Source of the DNA: Hymenobacter edaphi
GTDB lineage: Bacteria; Bacteroidota; Bacteroidia; Cytophagales; Hymenobacteraceae
Length of the DNA stretch: 64,000 bases
NCBI RefSeq assembly: GCF_003258365.1
Contig: NZ_QHKM01000004.1
Location: 124,001-188,000, forward strand
Direction: 5' to 3'
Shown: piece by piece, positions 9,157 to 17,067 of the stretch
How positions within the stretch are numbered: the first letter of the stretch is position 1
Layout: the number at the start of each line of letters is the position of its first letter
Notes under the pieces: model-generated
Told to the model about the DNA's origin: nothing
The model's database searches: none
The model's input: only the letters and a program-made list of their open reading frames with translations
Made by a program: the position numbers and the translations under genes

Positions 9157-10731
9157 ATGCTCCCGACCAGCTCCCCCGCCGTAGCGCACGAGCCCGCCTC
9201 TTTTGTCGATACGCTCTACCGCTCGCCCGCCCGGGTGTTCTTCGTGCTGTCGACGCTGCTCTCGCTGTGGTACATGTTTCTGCCCGACATCATCCCGCTG
9301 CACAACGGGTTTGCCTGGGAAGGGGAGTATTACCGGCGCATTGCCATGTCGCTGGAATACAATATGTTCGATATTCGTATCAACAGCTACAGCATCCAGC
9401 GCATTTTCCCCTTCGTGATTCTGCACTGGTTTTTCCGCGGGCTCGGCATTCCGTTTACCGATGCCAACCTGATCCTGTGGATGCAGGTGTTTAATATGCT
9501 GCTCGGGGCGCTGAACGTGTACGTGTGGCACCGCACGGCCCGTGCGCTGGGGTTGTCGCTGGCCGGCGAGTGGATTGGCTTCGTGGCCCTGATGGTCAAC
9601 TTCGCCTTCGCCAAGTACGACGTCTACATTCCCTTTACCACCGACCGGCTCAGTGCCACGGTCGGGCTGCTGAGCCTGTATTTCTACGTGCGCCGCAACT
9701 CGCTGGCTCTGTGGTTGAACGCTTTGGTGTCGCTCAGTATTTGGCCCACGGCGCTGGCCTACAACCTGCTGCTGCTGCTGATTCCGTACAGCGAGGCGCT
9801 GCCCAAAACCACTAACCGCGGCCTGAGCCGGGCGTGGGCCATAGCCGTTGCGCTGCTATTCAGCGGGCTGTTCGTCGGCGTGCTCTACGTGCGCAAGGTG
9901 CCGGTGCCGCCCCGCATGACGCCCGACGTTCATTCGCTGCTGCCCGTGGGCATCGTCCTGACCGGCCTCTTCCTCTACTACACCCAGTGGACGCTGGCCC
10001 GGCAGGTGCTGCCCGGCTGGCCGGAGCTCTGGGCCCTGGTGCGCCGCACCCTGCGCCCGCGGCTGGAGTGGCTTTACGTAGCGGTGCTGCTGGTGGCTTA
10101 CGTGGCCCTTACGCGCGTATTGGGCGACCCGAGCCGCCCGTACCTCCCGTTCAAGACGTTCCTGATCAATACCACCTTCGCCGTATTGCAGCGCCCGCTG
10201 CAGTTTCTGGTGTCGCACGGCGTGTACTACGGCCTGTGCACCATCGTCTTCTGCCTGTTCTGGCGGCGGGTGGTGGCCGTGCAGCACCGCCTCGGGCTGG
10301 GTTTGGCGCTGATGTTCATGATTGTGATGCTGCAGGGCATCAACAGCGAAACCCGGCAGCTGGGCAACGTGCTACCGCTGCTGGCCCTGGTGACGGCGCT
10401 GGTGGCCGAAACCTTTGAGCTGCGCCGCGCCGCGGTGCTGGGCACGGCGGGGCTGATGTTTCTGATTTCCAAGGCCTGGCTGCCCTTCAACTGGTTCGAC
10501 CCGACCTACGGCAAGCCCAACGACCGGTTCCCGTCCTTCTCCTTTGTGCACGACGGTTTCATGCTGCACTGGCCCTTCCAGGTGTATTTCATGAACCAAG
10601 GCCCCTGGATCAGCAACGAATACCTGATCGGGCAGGGCCTGGTGTTAATTTTAGTCGCTTGGCTGGTGTACCGCCTGTTCCAGCTACGGCGGCCCGCCGG
10701 TCCCGGCGCCGAAGCCGGGGCCAGCGAATAG
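9157..10731 (+). CDS. Polytopic membrane protein of unknown function, candidate GT-C transferase or polymerase
   Basis: The 524-residue product has roughly eleven to twelve hydrophobic segments and no soluble domain. After the first helix there is a loop with FAWEGEYYRR, containing acidic residues of the kind found in the catalytic loop of GT-C enzymes. I do not recognise a named family. Position directly behind the GtrB-like gene suggests it uses the lipid-phosphate sugar made there on the outer face of the inner membrane. It could instead be a Wzy-type polymerase, since no other clear Wzy is seen on this strand. A strong hairpin closes the unit. Confidence 0.6.
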   Translation: MLPTSSPAVAHEPASFVDTLYRSPARVFFVLSTLLSLWYMFLPDIIPLHNGFAWEGEYYRRIAMSLEYNMFDIRINSYSIQRIFPFVILHWFFRGLGIPFTDANLILWMQVFNMLLGALNVYVWHRTARALGLSLAGEWIGFVALMVNFAFAKYDVYIPFTTDRLSATVGLLSLYFYVRRNSLALWLNALVSLSIWPTALAYNLLLLLIPYSEALPKTTNRGLSRAWAIAVALLFSGLFVGVLYVRKVPVPPRMTPDVHSLLPVGIVLTGLFLYYTQWTLARQVLPGWPELWALVRRTLRPRLEWLYVAVLLVAYVALTRVLGDPSRPYLPFKTFLINTTFAVLQRPLQFLVSHGVYYGLCTIVFCLFWRRVVAVQHRLGLGLALMFMIVMLQGINSETRQLGNVLPLLALVTALVAETFELRRAAVLGTAGLMFLISKAWLPFNWFDPTYGKPNDRFPSFSFVHDGFMLHWPFQVYFMNQGPWISNEYLIGQGLVLILVAWLVYRLFQLRRPAGPGAEAGASE

Positions 10732-10757
10732 CCCACCATCCCAGAACGGTTCAGAAA

Positions 10758-10809
10758 CAGTCCGGCCCGCTCCGGTACCTTGTTAAGGTACTCGGGGCGG
10801 GCCGGACTG
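10758..10809. terminator. Bidirectional hairpin between convergent genes
   Basis: A perfect 13-bp stem, CAGTCCGGCCCGC at 10758-10770 and its complement at 10797-10809, encloses a second inner pairing (GGTACCTT with AAGGTACT). It lies between the + gene ending at 10731 and the minus gene ending at 10829. T-runs are poor on both sides, so termination strength is uncertain. Confidence 0.6.
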
Positions 10810-10828
10810 CTTGGACAGAACGCCGGGG

Positions 10829-11848
10829 CTAGCCGCGCGAGGTCAGGCCGCGCTTGGTGTGGTAGAGCACGTCCTTCAGGAATTTCCGGTCGGAGGGCAC
10901 TTTCAGCAGGTAAGCCAGGGCGGCGCGGTAGGCCGGCCAGAAGTGGTCGGCGTTGAAGGCCGTAATGGCGTCCTGCTTCAGCCCGATTTCGCGGTGCGCG
11001 GCCAGGTAAGCCGGAATGGCCGCGGGCAGGCGCTCCACCAGCTGCCGCACCTGCGCCAGCTTTTCGGAGTAGGGGAGGGCGGCGAAGCGGGCGTCGATGG
11101 CCTCGGTGAGCAGCGCGTCGGCAGCTACTTTCTTGTCGCCTTCCCAGTAGTGGTACACGTAGTCGATGGCCGGCAGAATCTGGTCCCGGGTCTGGAGCAC
11201 CAGCGAAAAGGCAATCTGCTCGATGATGTGCCAGTGCGAATTGGCGTAGAGGTGGTCGATGAGTTGGTACACGTCGGGCAGGTAGGCCGCCACCGAGGGC
11301 GCGAGGCCCAGCACGCCCGAGTTCCAGCACTGCTGGGTGCCCGAGAACCGCTCGGCGCCGCGGGTGGTCTGAAACGGCTCCCGCTCCATCATCCGCACGA
11401 AGTCGGCCACCGTCTTGTCGTGGGGCAGGGGCTGCGCGGCAATGTCGTTGAAGGTAAACTCCACGGTGTGCATCACGTCGACGCCGGGGCGGATGCTGGC
11501 CAGCAGCGGGCCGGGGTGCTTGATAAAGAACGTGTCGGAGTCGAAGAACAGCAGGTTATCCGCGGGGTGCTGCACCAGGGTGTCGCCCACCACCACGGCC
11601 TTGATGCGGTGGCGGTAGCCCACGGTACCCATCATGGCCGTCTGCTGCTCGGGGGTAAGGATGACGTACTGCACCGGCACGTCGCCCAGGAACTGCTCGA
11701 AGTAGTCGGAGCGGTCGGTGTAGATGATGACCTGAACCTCGGGCCGGGCGGCTGGGGCGTCGTAGAAGCTGAAAAAGCTGAGCACGGCCAGCACCGCGCG
11801 CCGGTACTCTTTCTGGCTGCCGTAGGAAAGCACTACGAGGTTCGTCAT
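10829..11848 (-). CDS. GT-A fold glycosyltransferase (nucleotide-diphospho-sugar transferase type)
   Basis: The product is 339 residues from the ATG at 11848; a longer open frame upstream lacks sensible coding content. A GT-A type N-terminus (MTNLVVLSYGSQKEYRRA) is followed by a clear DxD metal motif, LLFFDSDTFFIK, with Asp103 and Asp105. The motif WNSGVLGL at about 173-180 resembles the acceptor-side segment of this superfamily. It is the only gene of the polysaccharide locus on the minus strand, and it has its own -7 element upstream. The sugar and linkage are unknown. Confidence 0.78.
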   Translation of the reverse strand: MTNLVVLSYGSQKEYRRAVLAVLSFFSFYDAPAARPEVQVIIYTDRSDYFEQFLGDVPVQYVILTPEQQTAMMGTVGYRHRIKAVVVGDTLVQHPADNLLFFDSDTFFIKHPGPLLASIRPGVDVMHTVEFTFNDIAAQPLPHDKTVADFVRMMEREPFQTTRGAERFSGTQQCWNSGVLGLAPSVAAYLPDVYQLIDHLYANSHWHIIEQIAFSLVLQTRDQILPAIDYVYHYWEGDKKVAADALLTEAIDARFAALPYSEKLAQVRQLVERLPAAIPAYLAAHREIGLKQDAITAFNADHFWPAYRAALAYLLKVPSDRKFLKDVLYHTKRGLTSRG

Positions 11849-11901
11849 GGCAAGGCGAAGGGGCTGCCGCCGCGGCGGCAACGGAAATAGGTTGGACCCG
11901 G

Positions 11902-11909
11902 CAAAAGTA
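11902..11909 (-). promoter_or_regulatory. Bacteroidota -7 element for the minus-strand glycosyltransferase
   Basis: Read on the minus strand the bases are TACTTTTG, matching TAnnTTTG, about 53 bases upstream of the ATG at 11848. No convincing -33 TTTG is seen. The 311-base divergent gap 11849-12159 holds this element and the + promoter candidate at 12021-12051, and nothing else I recognise. Confidence 0.4.
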
Positions 11910-12020
11910 CCCGTCTTTCGGCAGACTGGCGGCAGCGGCGGGGCGCGGCGGCGGCCCGCGTGCGCAAACGGTTGTTTCAGACGCTCAGGGCAAAATTTGC
12001 CGGCGGCTTCGGCCCGCACC

Positions 12021-12051
12021 TTGGTCGGCCACCGAAAAAGGCAGAACTTTG
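12021..12051 (+). promoter_or_regulatory. Candidate promoter for the downstream glycosyltransferase
   Basis: TTGG at 12021-12024 and GAACTTTG at 12044-12051 are spaced by 19 bases. This is close to the Bacteroidota -33/-7 pattern but has G instead of T at the first -7 position. The next start codon is at 12160. Confidence 0.35.
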
Positions 12052-12159
12052 TCGCCATTTGCCAGACGCCCGGCCGGGCGCCGGCTGCGTACTGTGCGCG
12101 GCGGACGGACTACACACCCGCCGGCAACTACCCCTCACTGAGAACCAACGTCCGACGTT

Positions 12160-13074
12160 TTGAGCACCGCTAGCACCCCGGAAATCCGCCTCTCCTATTA
12201 CATCACGACCTTCAACAAGCTGCCCTACCTGAAAGTGGCGCTGCAGGACCTGATCGACAACCGGAAGCCCGACGAGGAAATCGTGGTGGCCGACGGCGGG
12301 AGCAAGGACGGGACGCCCGAGTGGCTGGCCGAGCTGCTGGCCGCCGGCAAGATTCAGCATTTCATCACCGCCCCCGACCGCGGCGAAGCCCACGGCGTGA
12401 ACCGCGCCCTGATGGCCTGCCGCGGCACCGTGCTGAAGTGGATCAACGACGACGACGTGTTCTGCTACCCGGCCATCGAGGAGTGCAAGCAGTTTCTGCT
12501 CGACAACCCGGAGTACGACGTCATCGGCGCCGATGGCTACGACAACTACACCGGGCAGGAGCTGGAACTGGTAACCCACCTGCCGCACTTCAACAAGTGG
12601 AAGGCCGAGAAAGAGCCCTTCGGCTTCTACGGCCCGGGCCTGATGCTGCGCCGCTCGGCCCTCACGCTCATCGGCCTCACGCACGCCCTGAGCCGCTTCG
12701 TCGACAACGAGTACACCTACCGCATTACCTCGCTGCCCATCAAGATGGCCTGGTACCGCAAGCCGGTGTTCGTGCGCATCATCAACCCCGACAGCAACAC
12801 GCTGAAGTTCCTCAACATCAAGCGCGTGGAGCAGGGCCTCAACGACGTGTACCGCGAAATTGCCACCGGCCGCCCCGTGTCGCAGGCCAAGCGCGAGCGG
12901 ATGATCAACGCCGTGAAGCGCAAGGTGTACGATTTGCTGTACCGCCGCTCGTCCACCATCGCGCCGGAGAAGTACGAAATGACGGCCGACAGCTTCGCCA
13001 AGCTCTACCAGCAGCACCGCGACACGCTCTACAAGGGCTTTGCCGACGCCAAAGGCGAATCGTTCCTCCGCTAA
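12160..13074 (+). CDS. Family 2 glycosyltransferase (first of three paralogues)
   Basis: The 304-residue GT-A enzyme carries LSYYITTFNKLPYLK at the N-terminus, the nucleotide-binding stretch VVADGGSKDGTPEW, and the DDD-type metal motif KWINDDDVFCYP at about 99-110. It is clearly paralogous to the products of 17068-18081 and 18247-19233, sharing the NKLPYL, PDEEI and DGGSKDGTPE blocks. The TTG at 12160 is the listed start; the next Met is far inside the domain, so a rare start is likely. It is probably a cytoplasmic transferase acting in repeat-unit assembly; donor and acceptor are unknown. Confidence 0.85.
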   Translation: MSTASTPEIRLSYYITTFNKLPYLKVALQDLIDNRKPDEEIVVADGGSKDGTPEWLAELLAAGKIQHFITAPDRGEAHGVNRALMACRGTVLKWINDDDVFCYPAIEECKQFLLDNPEYDVIGADGYDNYTGQELELVTHLPHFNKWKAEKEPFGFYGPGLMLRRSALTLIGLTHALSRFVDNEYTYRITSLPIKMAWYRKPVFVRIINPDSNTLKFLNIKRVEQGLNDVYREIATGRPVSQAKRERMINAVKRKVYDLLYRRSSTIAPEKYEMTADSFAKLYQQHRDTLYKGFADAKGESFLR

Positions 13075-13137
13075 TCTAAACTGCCCGCGCCGCGTGGTCT
13101 GCTTCGGCGGGCCGGGCGGCGCGGCTGCTTACTGCCC

Positions 13138-14208
13138 GTGAAAACCACTTCCATTATCAACGTTGGCCTGCTGGGCTTCGGCAGCGCCGGCCGTATTTAC
13201 CACGCCCCCTTCCTGAACGCCTACGCTGGCTACCGGCTCAGCAAGGTGCGCACGGCCCAGACCAGCCCCGAAATCTGCGCCCGGGAGCTGAAAGGCCATA
13301 CCCAGGTGGTATCGACCAGCGAATCCATCTTCGAGGACCCAGCCATCGACCTGGTGGTGGTGGCTGCGCCCAATCACCTGCACCACTCCCTGGCCAAACA
13401 GGCCCTGGAAGCCGGCAAGCACGTGGTCGTCGACAAGCCCTTCACGCTGACCACGGCCGAGGCCGATGAGCTGATCGAAGTGGCCCGGCAGCAGCAGCGC
13501 GTGCTGACGGTGTACCACAACCGCCGCTTCACCAGCGACTTCCGCACCGTGAAGAAAGTGTGCCAAAGCGGCCTGCTCGGGCGCGTGGTGGAATATGAAG
13601 CCCACTTCGACCGGTTCCGCAACAGCATCCGCGCCGGCTCGTGGAAGGAAGACAACGGCCCCGGCGGCGGCATCTTCTACGACATGGGCACCCACCTCAT
13701 CGACCAGGCCCTGGAGCTGTTCGGCCTGCCCGAAGCCGTGCGCGCCGACCTGCGCATTCAGCGCACCGGCGGGCAGTCCATCGACAGCTTCGAGGTGGTG
13801 CTGGAGTACCCCAACCTGAAAGCCACGCTCAAGGGCAGCATGCTGGCCAAGGAGCCGTTTCCGCAGTTCACCGTGTTCGGGGACCACGGCACTTTCATGA
13901 AGTACGGCCGCGACGTGCAGGACGACGCGCTGCGCATCGGCACGGTGCCCCACAACGGCCCCGAATGGGGCCTGGAGCCCGAAAACTTCTGGGGCCGCCT
14001 GCACACCTCGCACCAGGGCCTGGAAATCAACGGCATCGTGCGCAGCGAGCTGGGCAATTTCGGCGACTTCTACCACAACCTGCACGACGTCATCACGGCC
14101 GGCAAGGAGCTGATTGTGAAGCCCGAGGAAGCGCGCAACGTCATTCGCATCATCGAGCTGGCCGAGCAGAGCAGCCGCGAGAAGCGCACGATTCCCTTCA
14201 CGCTGTAG
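13138..14208 (+). CDS. Gfo/Idh/MocA family oxidoreductase
   Basis: The 356-residue NAD(P)-dependent enzyme has the Rossmann motif GLLGFGSAGRIYH near residues 10-22 and the family's DKP catalytic-site motif at 99-101 (HVVVDKPFTLTTAE). The GGGIFYDMGTHLID segment holds the conserved Asp and His. Members reduce or oxidise keto and hydroxyl groups of sugars. It heads a block of aminotransferase, SDR and hexapeptide acyltransferase genes, so a role in making an unusual nucleotide sugar is plausible. YvaA-like members outside sugar loci look similar. Start is GTG at 13138; the next gene starts 77 bases downstream with its own promoter. Confidence 0.85.
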   Translation: MKTTSIINVGLLGFGSAGRIYHAPFLNAYAGYRLSKVRTAQTSPEICARELKGHTQVVSTSESIFEDPAIDLVVVAAPNHLHHSLAKQALEAGKHVVVDKPFTLTTAEADELIEVARQQQRVLTVYHNRRFTSDFRTVKKVCQSGLLGRVVEYEAHFDRFRNSIRAGSWKEDNGPGGGIFYDMGTHLIDQALELFGLPEAVRADLRIQRTGGQSIDSFEVVLEYPNLKATLKGSMLAKEPFPQFTVFGDHGTFMKYGRDVQDDALRIGTVPHNGPEWGLEPENFWGRLHTSHQGLEINGIVRSELGNFGDFYHNLHDVITAGKELIVKPEEARNVIRIIELAEQSSREKRTIPFTL

Positions 14209-14223
14209 CGCCCCTGCGCCCGC

Positions 14224-14256
14224 TTGCCCCGGCAGTGGGCGCGGCCCGTATCTTTG
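14224..14256 (+). promoter_or_regulatory. Bacteroidota-type promoter upstream of the DegT aminotransferase
   Basis: A -33-like TTGC at 14224-14227 and a consensus -7 TATCTTTG at 14249-14256 are separated by 21 bases. The ATG of the next gene lies at 14285, giving a short leader. Confidence 0.5.
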
Positions 14257-14284
14257 CCTTCTCCAGCGTCTTCCCTGAGTTTTT

Positions 14285-15430
14285 ATGGCCCCCGACGACT
14301 CCGCCGCCCGGCCGGTGGTACCGCCCGCCGACATTCCGCTGTTCTCGACCTACGTGCACCCGCGCGCGGCCGAGCAGGTGGCGGCGGTATTGGCCAGCAC
14401 CATGCTCAGCGAAGGCCGATTGGTGCGGCAGTTTGAGCAGCAGCTCACGACCGAATTCGGCCTACTGCACCCGGCGGCCGTCAACAGCGGCACCAGCGCC
14501 CTGCACCTGGCCCTGGAAGTGGCTGGCGTAGGCCCCGGCGACGAGGTGATTCTGCCTGCGCAAACCTTCGTGGCCTCGGGCACCAGCATCCTGCAAACGG
14601 GTGCCGTGCCCATCTTCGCCGACATCCGCTACGCCGACGGCAACCTCGACCCGGCCGATATCGAGCACCGCATCACCCGGCGCACCAAGGCCATCATGCC
14701 GGTGCACTGGGGCGGTTACCCCTGCGACCTGGCCGAAATCGGCGCCGTGGCCGCGCGGCACGGGCTGGTGGTGGTGGAAGACGCGGCCCACGCCCTCGGC
14801 GCCACCTACCGCGGGCAGCCCATCGGCGCCATTTCCGACTACACCTGCTTCAGCTTCCAGGCCATCAAGCACCTGACCACCGGCGACGGCGGCGCCGTGT
14901 GTGCGCTGGACCCGGCCCAGGCCGAAGAGGTGCTGCACCGCCGCTGGTTCGGCATCGACCGGGCGCATTCGCCCATGTCGGAGCTGGGCGAGCGGGAGTA
15001 CGATTTGCGCCAGCTGGGCTACAAGTACCACCTCTCGGACTACGCCGCCGCCCTCGGGCTGGCCAACATGACCGGCATCCACGAGCGGATGCAGCGGCGC
15101 CGCGCCATTGCCCGGCGCTACCACGCGGAGCTGCAGGGCGTGCCCGGCCTGACGCATTTCGAGTACCAAACCGACCGCGAAAGTGCCTACTGGCTGTTCG
15201 GCTTCCACGTAGAGCAGCGGTTGAGCTTCATTCGCCAGTTGAAGGCCGCGGGAATTTCTGCCTCGGTCGTGCACGTTGGCATCGACCACAACACCCTGTT
15301 CGGCGGCAAGCGCATGGAGCTTCGCAACCAGCGCCGCTTCGACGACACCCAGATTCACATTCCCCTCCACGACGCCCTCACTGACCGCGCCGTGGACCAC
15401 ATCATAGCCGTTATCAAACAAGGATGGTAA
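14285..15430 (+). CDS. DegT/DnrJ/EryC1/StrS sugar aminotransferase
   Basis: The 381-residue PLP enzyme has its PLP lysine at Lys195 in CFSFQAIKHLTTGDGG and the cofactor Asp at Asp166 in VVVEDAAHALG. The FSFQAIKHLTTGDGG motif is the type seen in C4-aminotransferases such as perosamine synthase. Lysine, not histidine, is present, so it is not a ColD-type dehydratase. Gmd elsewhere in this cluster would supply GDP-4-keto-6-deoxymannose, the perosamine precursor, but that link is inferred. It overlaps the next gene by 7 bases. Confidence 0.85.
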   Translation: MAPDDSAARPVVPPADIPLFSTYVHPRAAEQVAAVLASTMLSEGRLVRQFEQQLTTEFGLLHPAAVNSGTSALHLALEVAGVGPGDEVILPAQTFVASGTSILQTGAVPIFADIRYADGNLDPADIEHRITRRTKAIMPVHWGGYPCDLAEIGAVAARHGLVVVEDAAHALGATYRGQPIGAISDYTCFSFQAIKHLTTGDGGAVCALDPAQAEEVLHRRWFGIDRAHSPMSELGEREYDLRQLGYKYHLSDYAAALGLANMTGIHERMQRRRAIARRYHAELQGVPGLTHFEYQTDRESAYWLFGFHVEQRLSFIRQLKAAGISASVVHVGIDHNTLFGGKRMELRNQRRFDDTQIHIPLHDALTDRAVDHIIAVIKQGW

Positions 15431-16371
15431 ACCCCAAAATGAAGATTGTCCTGTTCGGCGCCACCGGCTTTGCCGGCCGCAACGTCGCCGACGAGCTGCG
15501 CAGCCACGGCGTGGAGCCCGTAGAAGCGTCGCTGAGCACCGGCCTCGACCTGCGCGACGCCGCCGCCACCGAAGCCTTCCTGCGCCAGCACCGCCCCACG
15601 CACATCATCAACTGCGCCGCCCACGTGGGCAGCCTGAACTACGTGACCGAGCAGGCCGCCACCGTGGTGGCCGACAACATGCGCATGATTGTGGGCATGT
15701 ACGAGGCCATTGCCAAGGCCTGCCCGCGCGCCCTGGTCATCAACCCCATTGCCAACTGCGCCTACCCGGCCAAGGCCGACATGTTCCGCGAGGAAGAGTG
15801 GTGGGACGGCCACCTGCACCGCTCGGTGCTCAGCTACGGCGCCACCCGCCGCCTGCTGTGGGTGACGGCCGAGTGCTTCCAGATGCAGCACGCCGTGCAC
15901 AGCATCAACCTGCTCACGCCCAACATGTACGGCCCCTACGACTCGACCGACCCGAACAAGGCCCACGCCCTGAACGCGCTGATTTCCAAGTTTGTGAAAG
16001 CCGAGCAGATCAACCAGAGCGAGCTGCCCATCTGGGGTACCGGCGTGGCCATCCGCGAGTGGCTCTACGCCCCCGACTTCGCCCGCATCGTGTGGCAGGT
16101 GCTGCTGCAGCCCGACCGCCACGGCCTGGAGCAGCCGCTGAACCTGGCCCAGAACGATGGCCTGAGCGTGAAGGAGCTGGTCGACATCATCCAGTCGAAG
16201 TTCGACTACAAGGGCAAAGTGGTGTGGGACCACACCAAGCCCGACGGCGCGCCCAAGAAGGTGATGGACGACAAGCACTTCCGCGAGGTATTCCCGGAGT
16301 TCCAGTTCACCGACTTCCAGGAAGGCATTGCCAAGACCATCGAGTACTACGAATCGGTGTTCCCCTACTAA
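15424..16371 (+). CDS. GDP-L-fucose synthase-like SDR with altered catalytic residues
   Basis: The 315-residue extended SDR has the NAD(P) motif GATGFAG at about residues 12-18. Fcl-like segments include CAAHVGS, LTPNMYGPYDS and WGTGVAIREWLYAPD. The usual GSSCIYP block, which carries the catalytic Ser, reads PIANCAYP. The YxxxK pair reads YGATR, so Ser is missing and Lys is Arg while Tyr is kept. The enzyme may therefore do only part of the epimerase/reductase reaction, or a different one. Start overlaps the aminotransferase stop (ATGGTAA); an internal ATG six codons on is an alternative. Confidence 0.8.
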   Translation: MVNPKMKIVLFGATGFAGRNVADELRSHGVEPVEASLSTGLDLRDAAATEAFLRQHRPTHIINCAAHVGSLNYVTEQAATVVADNMRMIVGMYEAIAKACPRALVINPIANCAYPAKADMFREEEWWDGHLHRSVLSYGATRRLLWVTAECFQMQHAVHSINLLTPNMYGPYDSTDPNKAHALNALISKFVKAEQINQSELPIWGTGVAIREWLYAPDFARIVWQVLLQPDRHGLEQPLNLAQNDGLSVKELVDIIQSKFDYKGKVVWDHTKPDGAPKKVMDDKHFREVFPEFQFTDFQEGIAKTIEYYESVFPY

Positions 16372-16387
16372 GCTGCCGGCCGCGCGA

Positions 16388-16430
16388 GCGGGGGCTCGGG
16401 CTGCTGCGGCGGCGCCGGGCCCCCGCTTTG
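16388..16430 (+). terminator. Candidate hairpin terminator after the SDR gene
   Basis: GCGGGGGCTCGG at 16388-16399 pairs with CCGGGCCCCCGC at 16415-16426 with one mismatch, followed by TTTGTT. The T-tract is short. Confidence 0.45.
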
Positions 16431-16473
16431 TTGCGTCTGGCGGCATAGCCGGCTGAATGTGTACCTTCCCGCC

Positions 16474-17043
16474 ATGGCTTCTCCCGCGTTGTCTTCGGCC
16501 CAATACGACTACTCCCTGCTCCAAAGCTGCGGCGAGGACGTGTTCATCAGCGCCAACGTCGAAATCCGCCGGCCCCACCTCGTCGCGGTGGGCAGCCACG
16601 TGGCCATCGACTCAGGCGTGTATTTGACCACCGCCGCGAGCATCGGCGACTACATTCACCTCTCGCCCTACCTGACCATCATCGGCGGGGCCCAGAGTAC
16701 GCTCATCGTGGAGGATTTCGTGACCATTGCCGCCGGCAGCCGCCTGATCTGCGGCTCCGACCGGTTTATGGGCGACGGCTTCACCAGCGTGACGGTACCC
16801 GCGGAATTCCGCGACACGGTGGACTTTGGCACCATCCGCTGCCAGCGCTTCGCCGGCATCGGCACCAACGCCGTCATCATGCCCGACGTGACCATCGCCG
16901 AAGGCAGCGTGGTGGGCGCCTGCGCCCTCGTGACGCACGACACCGAACCCTGGACGGTGTACGTGGGTATACCGGCGCGGCCGGTGAAGGTGCGCCCCCG
17001 CGAAAAAATGCTGGAGTACGCCAAACGCCTCGGCTACGAATAA
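16474..17043 (+). CDS. Hexapeptide-repeat acyltransferase (left-handed beta-helix)
   Basis: The 189-residue protein has imperfect hexapeptide repeats through most of its length (for example VGSHVAIDSGVYL, IGTNAVIMPDVTIAEGSVVGA). It ends in the VYVGIPARPVKVR motif common to sugar O- and N-acyltransferases. It probably transfers an acetyl group to a sugar nucleotide or glycan. Because it follows an aminotransferase and an SDR, N-acetylation of the 4-amino sugar made there is one option; serving the FdtA/FdtB pathway is another. The ATG at 16474 is preferred over a GTG five codons upstream. TACCTTCC just before the start resembles a -7 element. Confidence 0.85.
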   Translation: MASPALSSAQYDYSLLQSCGEDVFISANVEIRRPHLVAVGSHVAIDSGVYLTTAASIGDYIHLSPYLTIIGGAQSTLIVEDFVTIAAGSRLICGSDRFMGDGFTSVTVPAEFRDTVDFGTIRCQRFAGIGTNAVIMPDVTIAEGSVVGACALVTHDTEPWTVYVGIPARPVKVRPREKMLEYAKRLGYE

Positions 17044-17067
17044 TTTCGCGCCTCACTTCCTGGCTGC

